NCBI RefSeq assembly: GCF_023838525.1
Contig: NZ_JAHUQD010000007.1
Coordinates: forward strand, 57,173-121,172
Source: Caldicoprobacter algeriensis
Lineage (GTDB): Bacteria > Bacillota > Clostridia > Caldicoprobacterales > Caldicoprobacteraceae
DNA length: 64,000 nucleotides
Reading direction: 5' to 3'
A model generated the notes under the pieces. That model was not told the DNA's origin. It saw only the letters and a list, made by a program, of their open reading frames with translations, and did not search any database. The position numbers and the translations under genes were made by a program. This document shows positions 1-9,594 of this stretch, in pieces (the stretch's first letter is position 1; every line of letters starts with the position of its first letter).

Positions 1-1698
1 ATTGCAAGAGGAGCCTATGAGGCGGGGGTGAGGGTGGCAACGGCATATCCCGGCACGCCCAGTACCGAAATCACCGAATTTGCCGCGAAATATGATGAAA
101 TATACGCCGAGTGGTCGCCCAATGAAAAAGTTGCGCTGGAGGTGGCCATTGGCGCTTCATTTGCCGGGGCAAGGGCCATGGTAGCCATGAAACATGTGGG
201 GCTCAACGTGGCGGCAGATCCTTTATTTACCGTTTCGTACACAGGGGTCAATGCCGGGTTGGTCATCGTAGTGGCAGACGACCCCGGTATGCACAGCTCT
301 CAAAACGAGCAGGACAGCCGCTATTACGCCCGTGCATCTCAGGTACCCATGCTGGAGCCGGCCGACAGCCAGGAGGCCTTGGATTTCGTCAAGCTTGCCT
401 TTGAGCTCAGCGAGAAATACGATACGCCTGTGCTCATTAGGCTTACTACGCGCGTCGCTCATTCACAAAGCATTGTGACTCTGGGTCAGCGGGCGCACGT
501 ACCGCTTAAAGAATACAAAAAGCTTCCCGATAAAAACGTTATGATGCCGGCCATGGCCAGGAAACGCCATGTGGAAGTGGAAAGGCGTATGAAGGCTTTG
601 GCCGAAGCTGCCAACGATTTGTGGATAAACCGCGTCGAGATGGGAGATACCTCGATAGGCATCATAGCCAGCGGCATAACTTATCAATACGCCAAAGAGG
701 CACTGCCCAATGCTTCCTTTTTAAAGCTGGGCATGATCAATCCCCTGCCGCGAAGGCTTATCGAATCGTTTGCCAGTAAGGTGCGCAAGCTATGTGTCTT
801 AGAGGAACTCGAGCCGGTGCTGGAAGAGCAAATCAAGAGCTGGGGAATTCCTGTCATTGGGAAAGAGATATTTCCTGTGCAGGGCGAATTGAGCGCAAAC
901 ATGATACTGGAGAAAATCGCGGGCAAGGCGCCTGACGTAAGGCCAGCGCAGGACCTTCCGCCACGACCGCCTGTGATGTGCCCTGGTTGCCCTCATAGAG
1001 GTATATATTACGTCATGAAAAAGCTCAGGCTTCACGCCACCGGGGATATCGGATGCTATACTTTAGGGGCCTTGCCACCCCTTGAGGCCATCGATACCTG
1101 CGTATGCATGGGAGCTAGCGTGGGGATGGCTCATGGAATGGAAAAAGCGCGGGGGAAGGATTTCTCGCGCAGGTTGGTGGCAGTGATCGGCGACTCAACA
1201 TTTATACATTCGGGGATCACAGGGCTTATAGATATAGTTTATAACCAGGGGGCTTCCACCGTGGTCATACTGGATAACTCCACCACGGGTATGACGGGGC
1301 ATCAGGACCATCCAGGGACGGGGCGTACCATCAAAGGTGAGGCTGTTCCGCCGCTCAACCTGGTAAACCTCATAAAAGCCATAGGTATAGAGCACGTCAG
1401 GGTGGTTGATCCTTTTGACCTTGAAGAAGTGGAGAAGGTTCTCAAGGAGGAGACGCAGAGGGAAGAGCCGTCTGTAGTCATTGCACAGCGTCCGTGTGCT
1501 CTGCTGTCCAAGGAGATGAAAGCCCCTTTGTCCATCGATGAGGATATCTGCCGGCTTTGCGGTGTTTGTCTGCGCTTGGGTTGCCCTGCTATCGAGAAAA
1601 AACCCGATGGTATGCACATCAACCAGGCTCTGTGCAATGGGTGTGGATTGTGCATTAAGGTTTGCAAATTCGGTGCAATAAGAAGGGCAGGTGAATAA
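1..1698 (+). CDS. iorA: Indolepyruvate:ferredoxin oxidoreductase, alpha subunit (5'-truncated by window edge)
   Basis: The large subunit of the oxygen-sensitive enzyme that oxidatively decarboxylates aryl pyruvates (from Trp, Phe, Tyr) to aryl-acetyl-CoA with reduction of ferredoxin, in the cytoplasm. The reading frame is open from base 1, so the true start lies to the left; 565 codons are present and only the first part of the pyrimidine-binding domain is lost. A thiamine-diphosphate signature beginning GDSTFIHSG, followed by N-rich LDNSTTGMTG, is seen at about bases 1190-1300. The C-terminus carries two ferredoxin-like cysteine clusters, CRLCGVC...GCP and CNGCGLCIKVCK, as expected for IorA. 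The stop overlaps the GTG upstream of iorB, so the two are translationally coupled. Family assignment is secure; substrate preference among aryl pyruvates is inferred. Confidence 0.95.
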   Translation: MARGAYEAGVRVATAYPGTPSTEITEFAAKYDEIYAEWSPNEKVALEVAIGASFAGARAMVAMKHVGLNVAADPLFTVSYTGVNAGLVIVVADDPGMHSSQNEQDSRYYARASQVPMLEPADSQEALDFVKLAFELSEKYDTPVLIRLTTRVAHSQSIVTLGQRAHVPLKEYKKLPDKNVMMPAMARKRHVEVERRMKALAEAANDLWINRVEMGDTSIGIIASGITYQYAKEALPNASFLKLGMINPLPRRLIESFASKVRKLCVLEELEPVLEEQIKSWGIPVIGKEIFPVQGELSANMILEKIAGKAPDVRPAQDLPPRPPVMCPGCPHRGIYYVMKKLRLHATGDIGCYTLGALPPLEAIDTCVCMGASVGMAHGMEKARGKDFSRRLVAVIGDSTFIHSGITGLIDIVYNQGASTVVILDNSTTGMTGHQDHPGTGRTIKGEAVPPLNLVNLIKAIGIEHVRVVDPFDLEEVEKVLKEETQREEPSVVIAQRPCALLSKEMKAPLSIDEDICRLCGVCLRLGCPAIEKKPDGMHINQALCNGCGLCIKVCKFGAIRRAGE

Positions 1699-1699
1699 T

Positions 1700-2275
1700 A
1701 TGGATACCAGAAGCATACTCATAGTAGGAGTTGGTGGACAGGGTACCCTTCTTGCCAGCAGAGTGCTGGGCAGCCTGTTTGTTGATTTGGGATATGACGT
1801 CAAGATATCCGAGGTTCATGGAATGGCACAGAGAGGCGGCAGCGTGGTCACCCATGTAAGATACGGTACAAAGGTGTTTTCGCCGCTGGTTGAGCCAGGT
1901 ACTGCCGATATACTGCTGGCTTTTGAAAAGATGGAAGCGCTGCGGTGGATTCATTTTTTGAAAGAGCAGGGTAGAGCTATAATAAACTCTCAGGAGATAG
2001 AACCCATGTCAGTGATAATGGGAGCGTATGAGTATCCCAAAGATTTGGAAGACAAGATACGAAAAGTTTGTCCTGGTGCTGTATTATTTGACGCTCTGGC
2101 CGTTGCAAAGGAGCTGGGGAACATAAAGGTGGCCAATATGGTCTTAATTGGGGTGCTGGCGCGATTGTTGGATATTGCACCTCAAATGTGGGAGAAAGCC
2201 ATAAAAACGGTTGTTCCTCCCAAAACACTCGAAATCAATTTAAGGGCATTTCACAGGGGATATAATTGGATATAG
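1700..2275 (+). CDS. iorB: Indolepyruvate:ferredoxin oxidoreductase, beta subunit
   Basis: The small (gamma-type) subunit that pairs with IorA. The protein is 191 aa from ATG 1700; a GTG at 1691 in the same frame is an alternative, but it lies inside the end of iorA and has weaker spacing from the AGAAGG at 1681. The N-terminal GVGGQGTLLASRVLG is the family's nucleotide/CoA-binding-like glycine motif, followed by the HGMAQRGGSVVTHVR segment characteristic of the gamma domain of 2-oxoacid:acceptor oxidoreductases. Length is normal. It lies directly after iorA and before a PaaK-type ligase, which fits an aryl-acetate fermentation module. Confidence 0.94.
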   Translation: MDTRSILIVGVGGQGTLLASRVLGSLFVDLGYDVKISEVHGMAQRGGSVVTHVRYGTKVFSPLVEPGTADILLAFEKMEALRWIHFLKEQGRAIINSQEIEPMSVIMGAYEYPKDLEDKIRKVCPGAVLFDALAVAKELGNIKVANMVLIGVLARLLDIAPQMWEKAIKTVVPPKTLEINLRAFHRGYNWI

Positions 2276-2399
2276 TTTGGAGTTATCATAATCGTTTTTG
2301 ATGGCTAATAAAAAGCATCATAAAAGTTGGTTAAAAAACGAAGAAGCAAAGAGTTCAAGAAACAGGTCATATTATGGAATTAAGGAAGGTGTGGTAGAA

Positions 2400-3698
2400 A
2401 TGTACTGGGATAAAGCCCATGAATGTATGGATCGGCAACAGCTGAAAGAGTTGCAGTCGCGCCGTCTGGTTGAAACGGTGCGCAGGGTATACCACAACGT
2501 GCCATATTATCGCCAGCGCATGCAGGAGATGGGGTTGGTTCCCGAGGACATAAACGGCGTTGAAGACCTGCATAAGCTTCCTTTCACCACCAAACAGGAC
2601 CTTCGGGACAATTATCCTTACGGCACCTTTGCCGTTCCGTTGAGCGAAATCGTTAGGATACATGCCTCTTCCGGCACAACGGGTAAGCCCACTGTGGTGG
2701 GTTACACCCGAAAGGATATCATCACTTGGTCGGAGCTCATGGCCAGGACTCTAGTGTGCGGAGGCACCACCAGGGATTCGGTGATCCAGATAGCCTATGG
2801 CTATGGCCTTTTTACAGGGGGTCTGGGGGTACACTACGGCGCCGAGCGAATTGGCGCTTCGGTCATTCCAGTCTCGGGCGGCAATACAAAAAGGCAGATT
2901 ATGATCATGAAGGATTTCGGCACTACTGTACTGGCGTGTACTCCGTCGTATGCGTTGCACATAGCCGAGACCATGGAAGAAATGGGAATAAAAAAGGAAG
3001 AGCTCAAGCTCCAGTACGGGATTTTCGGTGCTGAACCCTGGAGCGAGGGTATGCGCAGGGAAATAGAATCAAAGCTTCAGATATCGGCTATAGACATATA
3101 CGGGTTGAGCGAAGTGATAGGACCCGGGGTTGCCAGCGAGTGCCAGTACAAGTGCGGGCTTCACATATTTGAGGACCATTTTATACCCGAGATAGTTGAC
3201 CCTGAAACTGGAGAAGTGTTACCGGAAGGTGAGGAGGGTGAGCTGGTAATCACCACCATTACAAAAGAGGGTTTGCCCGTGATACGGTATCGCACCAGGG
3301 ATATATCCGCTCTGAACTATGAACCCTGCAAGTGCGGGCGTACCCATGTCCGAATGAAGAAGGTGTTGGGCAGGACTGACGATATGATCGTAGTGCGGGG
3401 GGTAAATGTATTTCCTTCGCAGATCGAGAGTATACTTATGGAGATTGGAGAGACCGAGCCGCATTATCTGCTGGTGGTTGACAGAGTAAACAACCTGGAT
3501 GTGCTGGAGGTATGGGTGGAAGTATCCAACAGGCTGTTCTCCGATGAGGTTCGCAAGCTGGAGGAACTCAACCGCAGGATAACCAACGAGATACAGAGCA
3601 CCCTTGGCTTGTCAGTCAAGGTCAAGCTGGTCGAACCCAAGACGATTGAGCGTTCAGAGGGCAAAGCCAAGCGCGTAATCGACCGGCGAAAGTTGTAA
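2400..3698 (+). CDS. paaK: Phenylacetate--CoA ligase family protein (aryl-acetyl-CoA ligase)
   Basis: An adenylate-forming enzyme interconverting aryl-acetates and their CoA thioesters. The AMP-binding P-loop-like motif [15 protein letters not shown] is near residue 90, [10 protein letters not shown] is the A5-type motif, and YRTRDIS and [16 protein letters not shown] are the hinge/C-domain motifs of PaaK. The frame is open to 2298, but the ATG at 2400 has AAGGAAGGT nine bases upstream and gives the usual PaaK N-terminus (YWDKAHECM) and length (432 aa). Two cysteine pairs around CQYKCGLH and CKCGR could bind a metal, as in many clostridial PaaKs. Next to iorAB it probably runs in the ATP-yielding direction, releasing aryl-acetate from its CoA ester; direction is inference. 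Confidence 0.93.
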   Translation: MYWDKAHECMDRQQLKELQSRRLVETVRRVYHNVPYYRQRMQEMGLVPEDINGVEDLHKLPFTTKQDLRDNYPYGTFAVPLSEIVRIHASSGTTGKPTVVGYTRKDIITWSELMARTLVCGGTTRDSVIQIAYGYGLFTGGLGVHYGAERIGASVIPVSGGNTKRQIMIMKDFGTTVLACTPSYALHIAETMEEMGIKKEELKLQYGIFGAEPWSEGMRREIESKLQISAIDIYGLSEVIGPGVASECQYKCGLHIFEDHFIPEIVDPETGEVLPEGEEGELVITTITKEGLPVIRYRTRDISALNYEPCKCGRTHVRMKKVLGRTDDMIVVRGVNVFPSQIESILMEIGETEPHYLLVVDRVNNLDVLEVWVEVSNRLFSDEVRKLEELNRRITNEIQSTLGLSVKVKLVEPKTIERSEGKAKRVIDRRKL

Positions 3699-3715
3699 GA
3701 AGGGAGGAAAACCCC

Positions 3716-4141
3716 GTGATTCAGATATCGGTGTTTTTGGAGAATAAAAAAGGCAAGCTGGCCGAAGTCACGAAGGTGCTGGCTGAGCACAACATTGACA
3801 TGTGCGCCATATCGATAGCTGATACAACCAATTTTGGCATATTGCGAATCATAGTTAACAATCCTGAGAAGGCATTGGAGGTATTGCGTGAGGCTGGGTA
3901 TACGGTGAATACCACCGAGGTGCTGGCAGTGGAAGTTCCCGATAGGCCTGGTGGCCTGCACCGGGTACTCGATATATTGAGCAAAGGGGATATAAGCGTG
4001 GAGTACCTGTATTCTTTTGTGCGGCGGCCTGCCGAACGAGCCCTCATACTATTTAAAGTAGATGACCTCAAAGCAGCCAAGGAAATATTAAAGAGGGAAA
4101 ATGTTAGCGTGCTTACAGAGGATGATGTAAATGGTTTGTGA
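3716..4141 (+). CDS. Tandem ACT-domain protein
   Basis: A 141-aa protein made of two ACT ligand-binding domains (about residues 1-66 and 70-140) and nothing else. Both copies begin with the typical strand-loop (ISVFLENKKGKLAEVTKVL and LAVEVPDRPGGLHRVLDIL). Such proteins usually bind amino acids and act as regulators or enzyme partners. The start is GTG at 3716, 17 bases after paaK, with GGGAGG upstream. Stand-alone double-ACT proteins are very often encoded next to paaK and iorAB in anaerobes, suggesting sensing of aromatic amino acids, but no function has been shown here. Confidence 0.9.
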   Translation: MIQISVFLENKKGKLAEVTKVLAEHNIDMCAISIADTTNFGILRIIVNNPEKALEVLREAGYTVNTTEVLAVEVPDRPGGLHRVLDILSKGDISVEYLYSFVRRPAERALILFKVDDLKAAKEILKRENVSVLTEDDVNGL

Positions 4142-4171
4142 GCAAAATGATCAGGATTCAGGTGATTTGAA

Positions 4172-5287
4172 ATGCGGCCCAGTAAAGTGATAATCGACCT
4201 TGCCAAGTTGGACAGGAATATAAAAAATATAAAGCGCATATTAAATCCCTCTACTCAGCTGATGGCGGTTGTAAAAGCAGATGCTTACGGCCATGGAGCA
4301 ATTGGTGTGGCGCACCAGGCTTTGGTATCCGGTGCTTCGTGGCTGGGAGTTGCCATACCGGAGGAAGGGGCAGAGCTCAGAGAGGCTGGTATTACCGCAC
4401 CCATTCTGGTGCTTGGGGGCATAGATGAGACTCAGGTAAAGACGGTAGTAGAATACGATTTAACTCAGTGCGTGTTTTCGCTGGAGGTGGTAAGGCTTTT
4501 AAATCATGAAGCACAGCGGCTGAACAAGCAGATAGCCGTTCACCTCAAGGTGGATACCGGCATGGGACGTATTGGGCTGGTAGATATTGAAGGCATAAGG
4601 AAGTTCTGTGCCGAGGTAAAGTCGTACAGCCATTTGAGGCTTGAAGGAATATTTACTCATTTTGCCGCCGCGGATGATGAAGACAAGTCCTTTACCAATC
4701 AACAGAGGAGGCGGTTTTTAAGCGTTCTTGACGCCCTTCGCAGTGACGGCATAAATTTCAAGTGGGTTCATGCTGCCAACAGCGCTGCCATTATCGATTG
4801 CCCTGATACCCACTTCAACCTGGTTCGAGCAGGAATTGCCATGTACGGCTATTACCCTTCCGCAGCCGTCAAGCGCTCATTGGTACACCTTGAACCGATA
4901 CTTCAGTGGGAGACCAAGGTGGTGCACGTTAAGGATATAGATAAAGGCGATAGCGTCAGCTACGGTAGAACTTTTATTGCCCAGAGCCCCATGCGGATTG
5001 CAACACTCCCGGTAGGCTATGCAGACGGATACAGCCGCTTGCTCAGCAACAGGGGATGGGTTTTGATAAACGGCCATAGGGCTCCCGTCGTTGGCCTGGT
5101 GTGCATGGACCAGGTCATGGTGGACGTGACCCATATCCCGGGAGTAAAACCTGGTGATACTGCGGTGCTCATTGGAACCCAGGGAGAGGAGACCATCTCA
5201 GCTGAAGATATCGCAAGGCTGTGCGGCACCATCTCGTATGAAATTCTGACGGGTATAGGGCGCAGAATACCCAGAATCTACATCTGA
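4172..5287 (+). CDS. alr: Alanine racemase
   Basis: A PLP enzyme supplying D-alanine for peptidoglycan. The 371-aa length is standard. The PLP lysine is K35 in VVKADAYGHG, and the catalytic tyrosine is in GDSVSYGRTF near residue 266. The C-terminal domain motif VGLVCMDQVMVDVT is intact. ATG 4172 follows the ACT gene by 30 bases. It may be co-transcribed with the following folate gene, since no terminator is visible until 5950. Some spore formers carry a second, spore-associated racemase; nothing here distinguishes the two roles. Confidence 0.95.
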   Translation: MRPSKVIIDLAKLDRNIKNIKRILNPSTQLMAVVKADAYGHGAIGVAHQALVSGASWLGVAIPEEGAELREAGITAPILVLGGIDETQVKTVVEYDLTQCVFSLEVVRLLNHEAQRLNKQIAVHLKVDTGMGRIGLVDIEGIRKFCAEVKSYSHLRLEGIFTHFAAADDEDKSFTNQQRRRFLSVLDALRSDGINFKWVHAANSAAIIDCPDTHFNLVRAGIAMYGYYPSAAVKRSLVHLEPILQWETKVVHVKDIDKGDSVSYGRTFIAQSPMRIATLPVGYADGYSRLLSNRGWVLINGHRAPVVGLVCMDQVMVDVTHIPGVKPGDTAVLIGTQGEETISAEDIARLCGTISYEILTGIGRRIPRIYI

Positions 5288-5325
5288 TGAAGATATAGGA
5301 AAAGCATAGGAGGAGCTGATATACG

Positions 5326-5919
5326 TTGATAGACAAGGCAGAAGCTGTGGCAAAAGAAGATATAAGGCGGATCATGTTGAGGCGCAGAAGGGAGATGAGC
5401 CAGGAGGAAATCGATGAAAAGAGCGGGCGCATAGCCGAGATCTTATTCTCTTTGGACTTTATCCAAAATAGCCAAACCATCATGGTCTATGTAAACATGC
5501 CGGGGGAAGTAAGGACCGAGAAAATAATTCAAGGTTTGCTGAAAGCCGGTAAGACTGTGGTGGTGCCGGTTTGCATCCCCAGAACGGTTGACCTGCTGGC
5601 TTCCGAAATTAAAGGGCTGGACGAACTTGTACCCGGACATTACGGAATACTCGAGCCCAGAAGGGAGTTTATAAGGCCGGTTGATCCCAGCACCCTGGAG
5701 ATAATAATAGTACCTGGCCTTGCATTTGATATACATGGAAATCGAATAGGCCACGGTAAAGGGTACTACGACCGCTTTTTGATGAAGGTTCCGCCTTTGG
5801 CCAAAAAGGTAGGTCTAGCTTTCGATTTTCAAGTGATGCCCAGCGTGCCCATTTGCCATTTTGATGTTCCAATGGATCTGATTATAACCGAAAGTGGCAT
5901 AAAAAAGCAGAATGAATAA
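5326..5919 (+). CDS. 5-formyltetrahydrofolate cyclo-ligase
   Basis: ATP-dependent conversion of 5-formyl-THF to 5,10-methenyl-THF (YgfA/YqgN/MTHFS family), a folate salvage step in the cytoplasm. The protein is 197 aa, the usual length. The C-terminal nucleotide/folate motif NRIGHGKGYYDRFL is intact, preceded by the conserved VPGLAFD. The start is TTG 5326, with AGGAGGAGC about 11 bases upstream. It is the last gene before the hairpin at 5950. Confidence 0.93.
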   Translation: MIDKAEAVAKEDIRRIMLRRRREMSQEEIDEKSGRIAEILFSLDFIQNSQTIMVYVNMPGEVRTEKIIQGLLKAGKTVVVPVCIPRTVDLLASEIKGLDELVPGHYGILEPRREFIRPVDPSTLEIIIVPGLAFDIHGNRIGHGKGYYDRFLMKVPPLAKKVGLAFDFQVMPSVPICHFDVPMDLIITESGIKKQNE

Positions 5920-5949
5920 AGTGCAGTATAGCTAAAATTTACACAAAAG

Positions 5950-5987
5950 AAGGCATGGAGTCAAAAGCCCCATGCCTTTAATTTTTT
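5950..5987 (+). terminator. Rho-independent terminator after the folate cyclo-ligase gene
   Basis: A 9-bp stem (AAGGCATGG with CCATGCCTT, 5950-5958 and 5970-5978) with an 11-base loop is followed by an AATTTTTT run. It closes the alr/cyclo-ligase transcription unit. Confidence 0.85.
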
Positions 5988-6085
5988 ATGTGCTCAAATC
6001 ATTTTCGTTGTCATCTTAAAGAGGAATTTTAATTATTTTGTCGAATAAATGAAACAATTATATAAATTTTCTTGTATGCGAGGGA

Positions 6086-7267
6086 ATGGATTTGGTCGAA
6101 GAAATCAGCATTGAACAGCTGGATGAAATAGTAAAAAAGACCATAGAAGCGCTGGAAAACGGAAAAAAGCAGATATTTGAGATTGCTGAGAGCGCCCGGC
6201 AGGAATGGAAGGACCTGGAGGTTAAGCTTGCCGAGCTGCAAAGTAAAGTAAAAGAAGCGATAGAAGAAGTAGAGAGGCTGTCGCTTTTAGAAAAAGAAAG
6301 CCGCTATAGACTTATGGTAGTCAGCAAAAACTTTAAGCTCTACGGCGAGGATGACATCAAGAAGGCCTACGATATCGCCAGGGAACTGCAGATTAAGTTG
6401 GCTCTTAAAAGGGAAAACGAACAGTACCTGATTGCTCAGAGGACCGAGCTTGAGATGCGTATTCGGCGAGCAAGGGAAATCGTAGAAAGAGCCGAATATT
6501 TGGTTACCCATGTGGCTGTGGCCATGAACTATCTTGTCGATGCGCTGACCAATATAAGCAGTACAATACATGAGCTGCAGAAAAAAGAAATGATGGGCAT
6601 AAGGATAATCACCGCCCAGGAACAGGAACGCCAGAGGTTGGCTCGAGACATACACGACGGCCCTGCCCAATCGCTGTCAAATATCGTACTCAAGTGCGAG
6701 CTCTGCGAAAAACTGCTGGATAGGGACATAGAGAAGGCCAGGAAGCAAATAGGCGAGCTAAAACAGCTTGTAAAATCCAGCCTTCAGGAAATACGGAGAA
6801 TCATATTCGACCTACGTCCCATGTCCCTAGATGATTTAGGCCTGGTGCCCACGCTTCAGCGCTATGTGTCGACGTTCATTGAAGATACCGGCATAGACGT
6901 GGCGTTAGAAGTTTATGACCTCGATGAAAATGCTGTGGATAAAGTGGTTGAAGTGGCCGTATTCAGGATCGTACAGGAAGCGCTAAGCAACATAAAGAAG
7001 CATTCAAAGGCAACAAAGGTTCATATCAAGATGTATGTCAAAGATGGTTTTTTGATTGCCAGGATTGCCGACAACGGCATAGGCTTTGATAAAGAAAAAG
7101 TTGAAGGGCAGAAAAGAGCCGATATCCATGAAGGTGGGTTCGGCATATATGGCATGAAGCAGCGAGCTGAGCTGCTTAAAGGCAAATTGACTGTTCAATC
7201 CCAGGAAGGAAAGGGTACCACGGTTTCACTGCAAATACCCATTAATACTATCGAAAAGGAGGGTTAA
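6086..7267 (+). CDS. degS: DegS-like sensor histidine kinase
   Basis: A soluble two-component kinase. Residues 1-170 form a long coiled-coil sensor region of the DegS type with no membrane segment. The phosphoacceptor His190 lies in RLARDIHDGPAQSL (HisKA_3 dimerization domain), and an HATPase_c domain follows (DNGIGF near residue 330, GFGIYGMKQRAELL near 350). Length 393 aa is close to B. subtilis DegS. ATG 6086 sits one base from a GAGGG element; TTG 6092 in frame has better spacing and may be the true start. The cognate regulator follows by 8 bases. The stimulus is unknown from sequence. Confidence 0.9.
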   Translation: MDLVEEISIEQLDEIVKKTIEALENGKKQIFEIAESARQEWKDLEVKLAELQSKVKEAIEEVERLSLLEKESRYRLMVVSKNFKLYGEDDIKKAYDIARELQIKLALKRENEQYLIAQRTELEMRIRRAREIVERAEYLVTHVAVAMNYLVDALTNISSTIHELQKKEMMGIRIITAQEQERQRLARDIHDGPAQSLSNIVLKCELCEKLLDRDIEKARKQIGELKQLVKSSLQEIRRIIFDLRPMSLDDLGLVPTLQRYVSTFIEDTGIDVALEVYDLDENAVDKVVEVAVFRIVQEALSNIKKHSKATKVHIKMYVKDGFLIARIADNGIGFDKEKVEGQKRADIHEGGFGIYGMKQRAELLKGKLTVQSQEGKGTTVSLQIPINTIEKEG

Positions 7268-7275
7268 TTAAATCT

Positions 7276-7932
7276 ATGGAGCAGAGAAAGATAAAGGTGC
7301 TCATCGCTGATGACCATTCTCTTTTCAGGAAAGGGCTTGAGCAATTGCTTGAATTGGAGGATGATATAGAAGTAGTGGGGGAAGCCTCCAACGGTAAAGA
7401 GGTGTTGGAAAAGGCCCTTCAGCTCAACCCTGATGTGATCTTGATGGACATAAACATGCCTGTTCAAAACGGCATATATGCTATAAAAGAGCTTAAGGAA
7501 AGAGGTTGCCCGGTCAAGATAATAGTGCTCACGGTTCATGACGACCGGGAATACCTCCTGGAAGCAGTAAGAATAGGTGCGTCCGGGTATATCATGAAGG
7601 ATGCTGACGTTGATCACCTTTTGAAGGCCATCAGGGACGTGTATAGAGGAGAGACTTACATACAGCCAAATCTTTCTAGTAAACTTATAAAGGATTTCGA
7701 CAAGATGAGCTATCATTCGGTAAGAAAGCAGTTTGAACAGCACAACTTAACCCCGCGGGAAATTGAGGTCTTGCTGCTCATAGCCGACGGCAAGAACAAC
7801 AAGGAAATTGCCAATGAGCTGTACATAAGCGAGAAGACGGTTAAAAACCATGTGTCAAATATATTTAAAAAGCTGGATGTAAACGATCGTACACAGGCTG
7901 CCATCTATGTGTTTAAAAACCATTTAAAATAA
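7276..7932 (+). CDS. degU: DegU-like response regulator (NarL/FixJ family)
   Basis: The partner of the DegS-like kinase. An N-terminal receiver domain has acidic pocket DD12-13, phosphoacceptor D58 in ILMDINMP, and switch/lysine residues in ILTVHDD and YIMKDAD. The C-terminal LuxR-type helix-turn-helix (residues about 152-215) includes LTPREIEVLLLIADG and ISEKTVKNHVSNIFKKL. Length is 218 aa, against about 229 in B. subtilis DegU. It starts 8 bases after degS with AAAGGAGGG upstream, so the pair is one operon. Targets such as exoenzyme, motility or biofilm genes are known for the family but cannot be read here. Confidence 0.92.
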   Translation: MEQRKIKVLIADDHSLFRKGLEQLLELEDDIEVVGEASNGKEVLEKALQLNPDVILMDINMPVQNGIYAIKELKERGCPVKIIVLTVHDDREYLLEAVRIGASGYIMKDADVDHLLKAIRDVYRGETYIQPNLSSKLIKDFDKMSYHSVRKQFEQHNLTPREIEVLLLIADGKNNKEIANELYISEKTVKNHVSNIFKKLDVNDRTQAAIYVFKNHLK

Positions 7933-8019
7933 TATTTTGTAGTCTGCCCCTCCTCTTCAAGATTGCCTGGAAATGATGCTTGTTTTATAGTATAATAACA
8001 CAAGAGGGGAGGGGATAAA

Positions 8020-8559
8020 GTGGGACCCATAAGACAGGGTTTGAAGCTATTAGGGACCCATGCTGTCATGTCGCTGGTTCAGTTTATATTTATGCCGGCA
8101 TTATTCGGTATTCTTGAAAAAAATCAAGTATACCAGTGGCTTGTAGGGCTTGTTTATATAGCGATATTCTGGTTGATAATATACGCTGACATGAGCAGTA
8201 AAGGACTGGATGACGCCAAAAAGGAGGCTTTTGCCCCGTACAAAGGCTTTATAGCCGGTCTCATAGCTTCTATTCCGAGCGTAATTTTATATTTGCTGGC
8301 TATTAGCATTAAGCCTTCTGCAGGCAGTGTTAATTGGTTTAGCACTGTTTTGCGGATTTGGCTGGTACCATATACCAAGATATTTGTTACATTTGAAAAA
8401 ATGATGCCCGATATAGCCATAATACCAATTGCTTTGCTTCCTTTGTTATCAGGAATTAGTTATATAGATGGGCTTCGCAAGAGAAAGAAAATTTTAGAGG
8501 CCATAGAAAATGCCGAGGCAATGAGAGCTGAGAAATCAAAGGTGAATATAAGCTTTTGA
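8020..8559 (+). CDS. Multi-pass membrane protein of unknown function
   Basis: A 179-aa protein with about four hydrophobic segments (around residues 10-30, 40-57, 73-95 and 133-150) and a charged C-terminal tail rich in Lys and Glu. I recognise no family or catalytic motif. The start is GTG 8020, preceded by AGAGGGGAGGGG at good spacing, and a TATAAT-like box lies some 30 bases further up. It stands alone between degU and the terminator at 8672, so it is probably monocistronic. Confidence 0.7.
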   Translation: MGPIRQGLKLLGTHAVMSLVQFIFMPALFGILEKNQVYQWLVGLVYIAIFWLIIYADMSSKGLDDAKKEAFAPYKGFIAGLIASIPSVILYLLAISIKPSAGSVNWFSTVLRIWLVPYTKIFVTFEKMMPDIAIIPIALLPLLSGISYIDGLRKRKKILEAIENAEAMRAEKSKVNISF

Positions 8560-8671
8560 TATAAGACATAGTTATTTATATGCCAATTCATCATATTGTA
8601 AGCCACTTGTCTGCCTGTAGCAATTCTAATAGTTTATACGATAGGATTTATAGTACCATTCTTTAACAGGG

Positions 8672-8702
8672 ATACACCCGCTTGTTGCGGGTGTATTTTT
8701 TT
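8672..8702 (+). terminator. Rho-independent terminator
   Basis: A perfect 10-bp stem (ATACACCCGC / GCGGGTGTAT, 8672-8681 and 8687-8696) with a five-base TTGTT loop and a run of seven T. It ends the transcript of the membrane protein ahead of the cyanophycin genes. Confidence 0.9.
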
Positions 8703-8779
8703 GCAAAATAATATGGAATAATGTTCTATATTTTTGGAAAAATAAAGATATTGCATCAATATCGCTGGAGGAGCTGGGT

Positions 8780-9589
8780 ATGGAGGAAAAAGTGAAGGGC
8801 AAGCTCATGATAATTGGCGGAGCAGAAGACAAAGAAGGTGAGTGCGTAATCTTAAAAAAGCTTGTTGAACTGGCAGGGGGGCAAGATGGAAATATCGTGA
8901 TTATGACAGTGGCCACCGAGTATCCCAAAAGCATAGGCGAAGAATACACACGTATATTTGAGCGCTTTGGGGTACGGGACATAAATGTTATACATATAGA
9001 TTCCAGGTGTCATGCTAACAATTATGAACTTGTAGACAAGATGGATGATGCCACCTGTATATTTTTTACCGGTGGCGATCAGCTGCGCATCACCTCCCTT
9101 CTTGGAGGTACTAAAGCTGAAGAGAAGTTAAAGGAAGCGTATTACCGCGGGGTTGTGATTGCCGGAACGAGTGCAGGCGCTTCTGTCATGAGCGAGACCA
9201 TGATCACCTCGGGCAATGATGACGATGCGCCAAAAAAATGTACGCTGAAGATGGCACCAGGATTGGGGCTTTTAAGAGACGTAGTGATAGACCAGCACTT
9301 TGCCCAGAGGGGCCGGATTGGGCGCCTACTTACCGCTATAGCCCAAAACCCGCACATGCTAGGAGTGGGGATTGACGAGGATACTGCCATCATAATAGAT
9401 GGCAATGCGGTGTTCGAAGTGATTGGTTCCCATGCTGTGACAATACTCGACGGCAAAACCCTGAATTTTACCAACGTTTCCGAACTGAAGCCCGACGAAA
9501 TACTGGCGCTGACCAACGTCGTAATGCATGTACTTCCAGCAGGTTATAGGTATGATATCAAATCCCGAAGACCGGTAATTAGGAGGTAA
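8780..9589 (+). CDS. cphB: Cyanophycinase
   Basis: An intracellular serine exopeptidase of family S51 that degrades cyanophycin (multi-L-arginyl-poly-L-aspartate) to beta-Asp-Arg dipeptides. The nucleophile Ser131 is in GTSAGAS, the oxyanion/GG region is FTGGDQ at 96-101, and GGAEDKEGE near the N-terminus is typical. Length 269 aa is normal. ATG 8780 follows GGAGGAGC. Its stop is five bases before the cyanophycin synthetase start, so breakdown and synthesis of the storage polymer share an operon. Confidence 0.95.
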   Translation: MEEKVKGKLMIIGGAEDKEGECVILKKLVELAGGQDGNIVIMTVATEYPKSIGEEYTRIFERFGVRDINVIHIDSRCHANNYELVDKMDDATCIFFTGGDQLRITSLLGGTKAEEKLKEAYYRGVVIAGTSAGASVMSETMITSGNDDDAPKKCTLKMAPGLGLLRDVVIDQHFAQRGRIGRLLTAIAQNPHMLGVGIDEDTAIIIDGNAVFEVIGSHAVTILDGKTLNFTNVSELKPDEILALTNVVMHVLPAGYRYDIKSRRPVIRR

Positions 9590-9594
9590 TTGCT

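Noticed and set aside
1195..1803. 202-codon open frame on the minus strand
   Set aside because: It is antisense to iorA and iorB and has no recognisable product.
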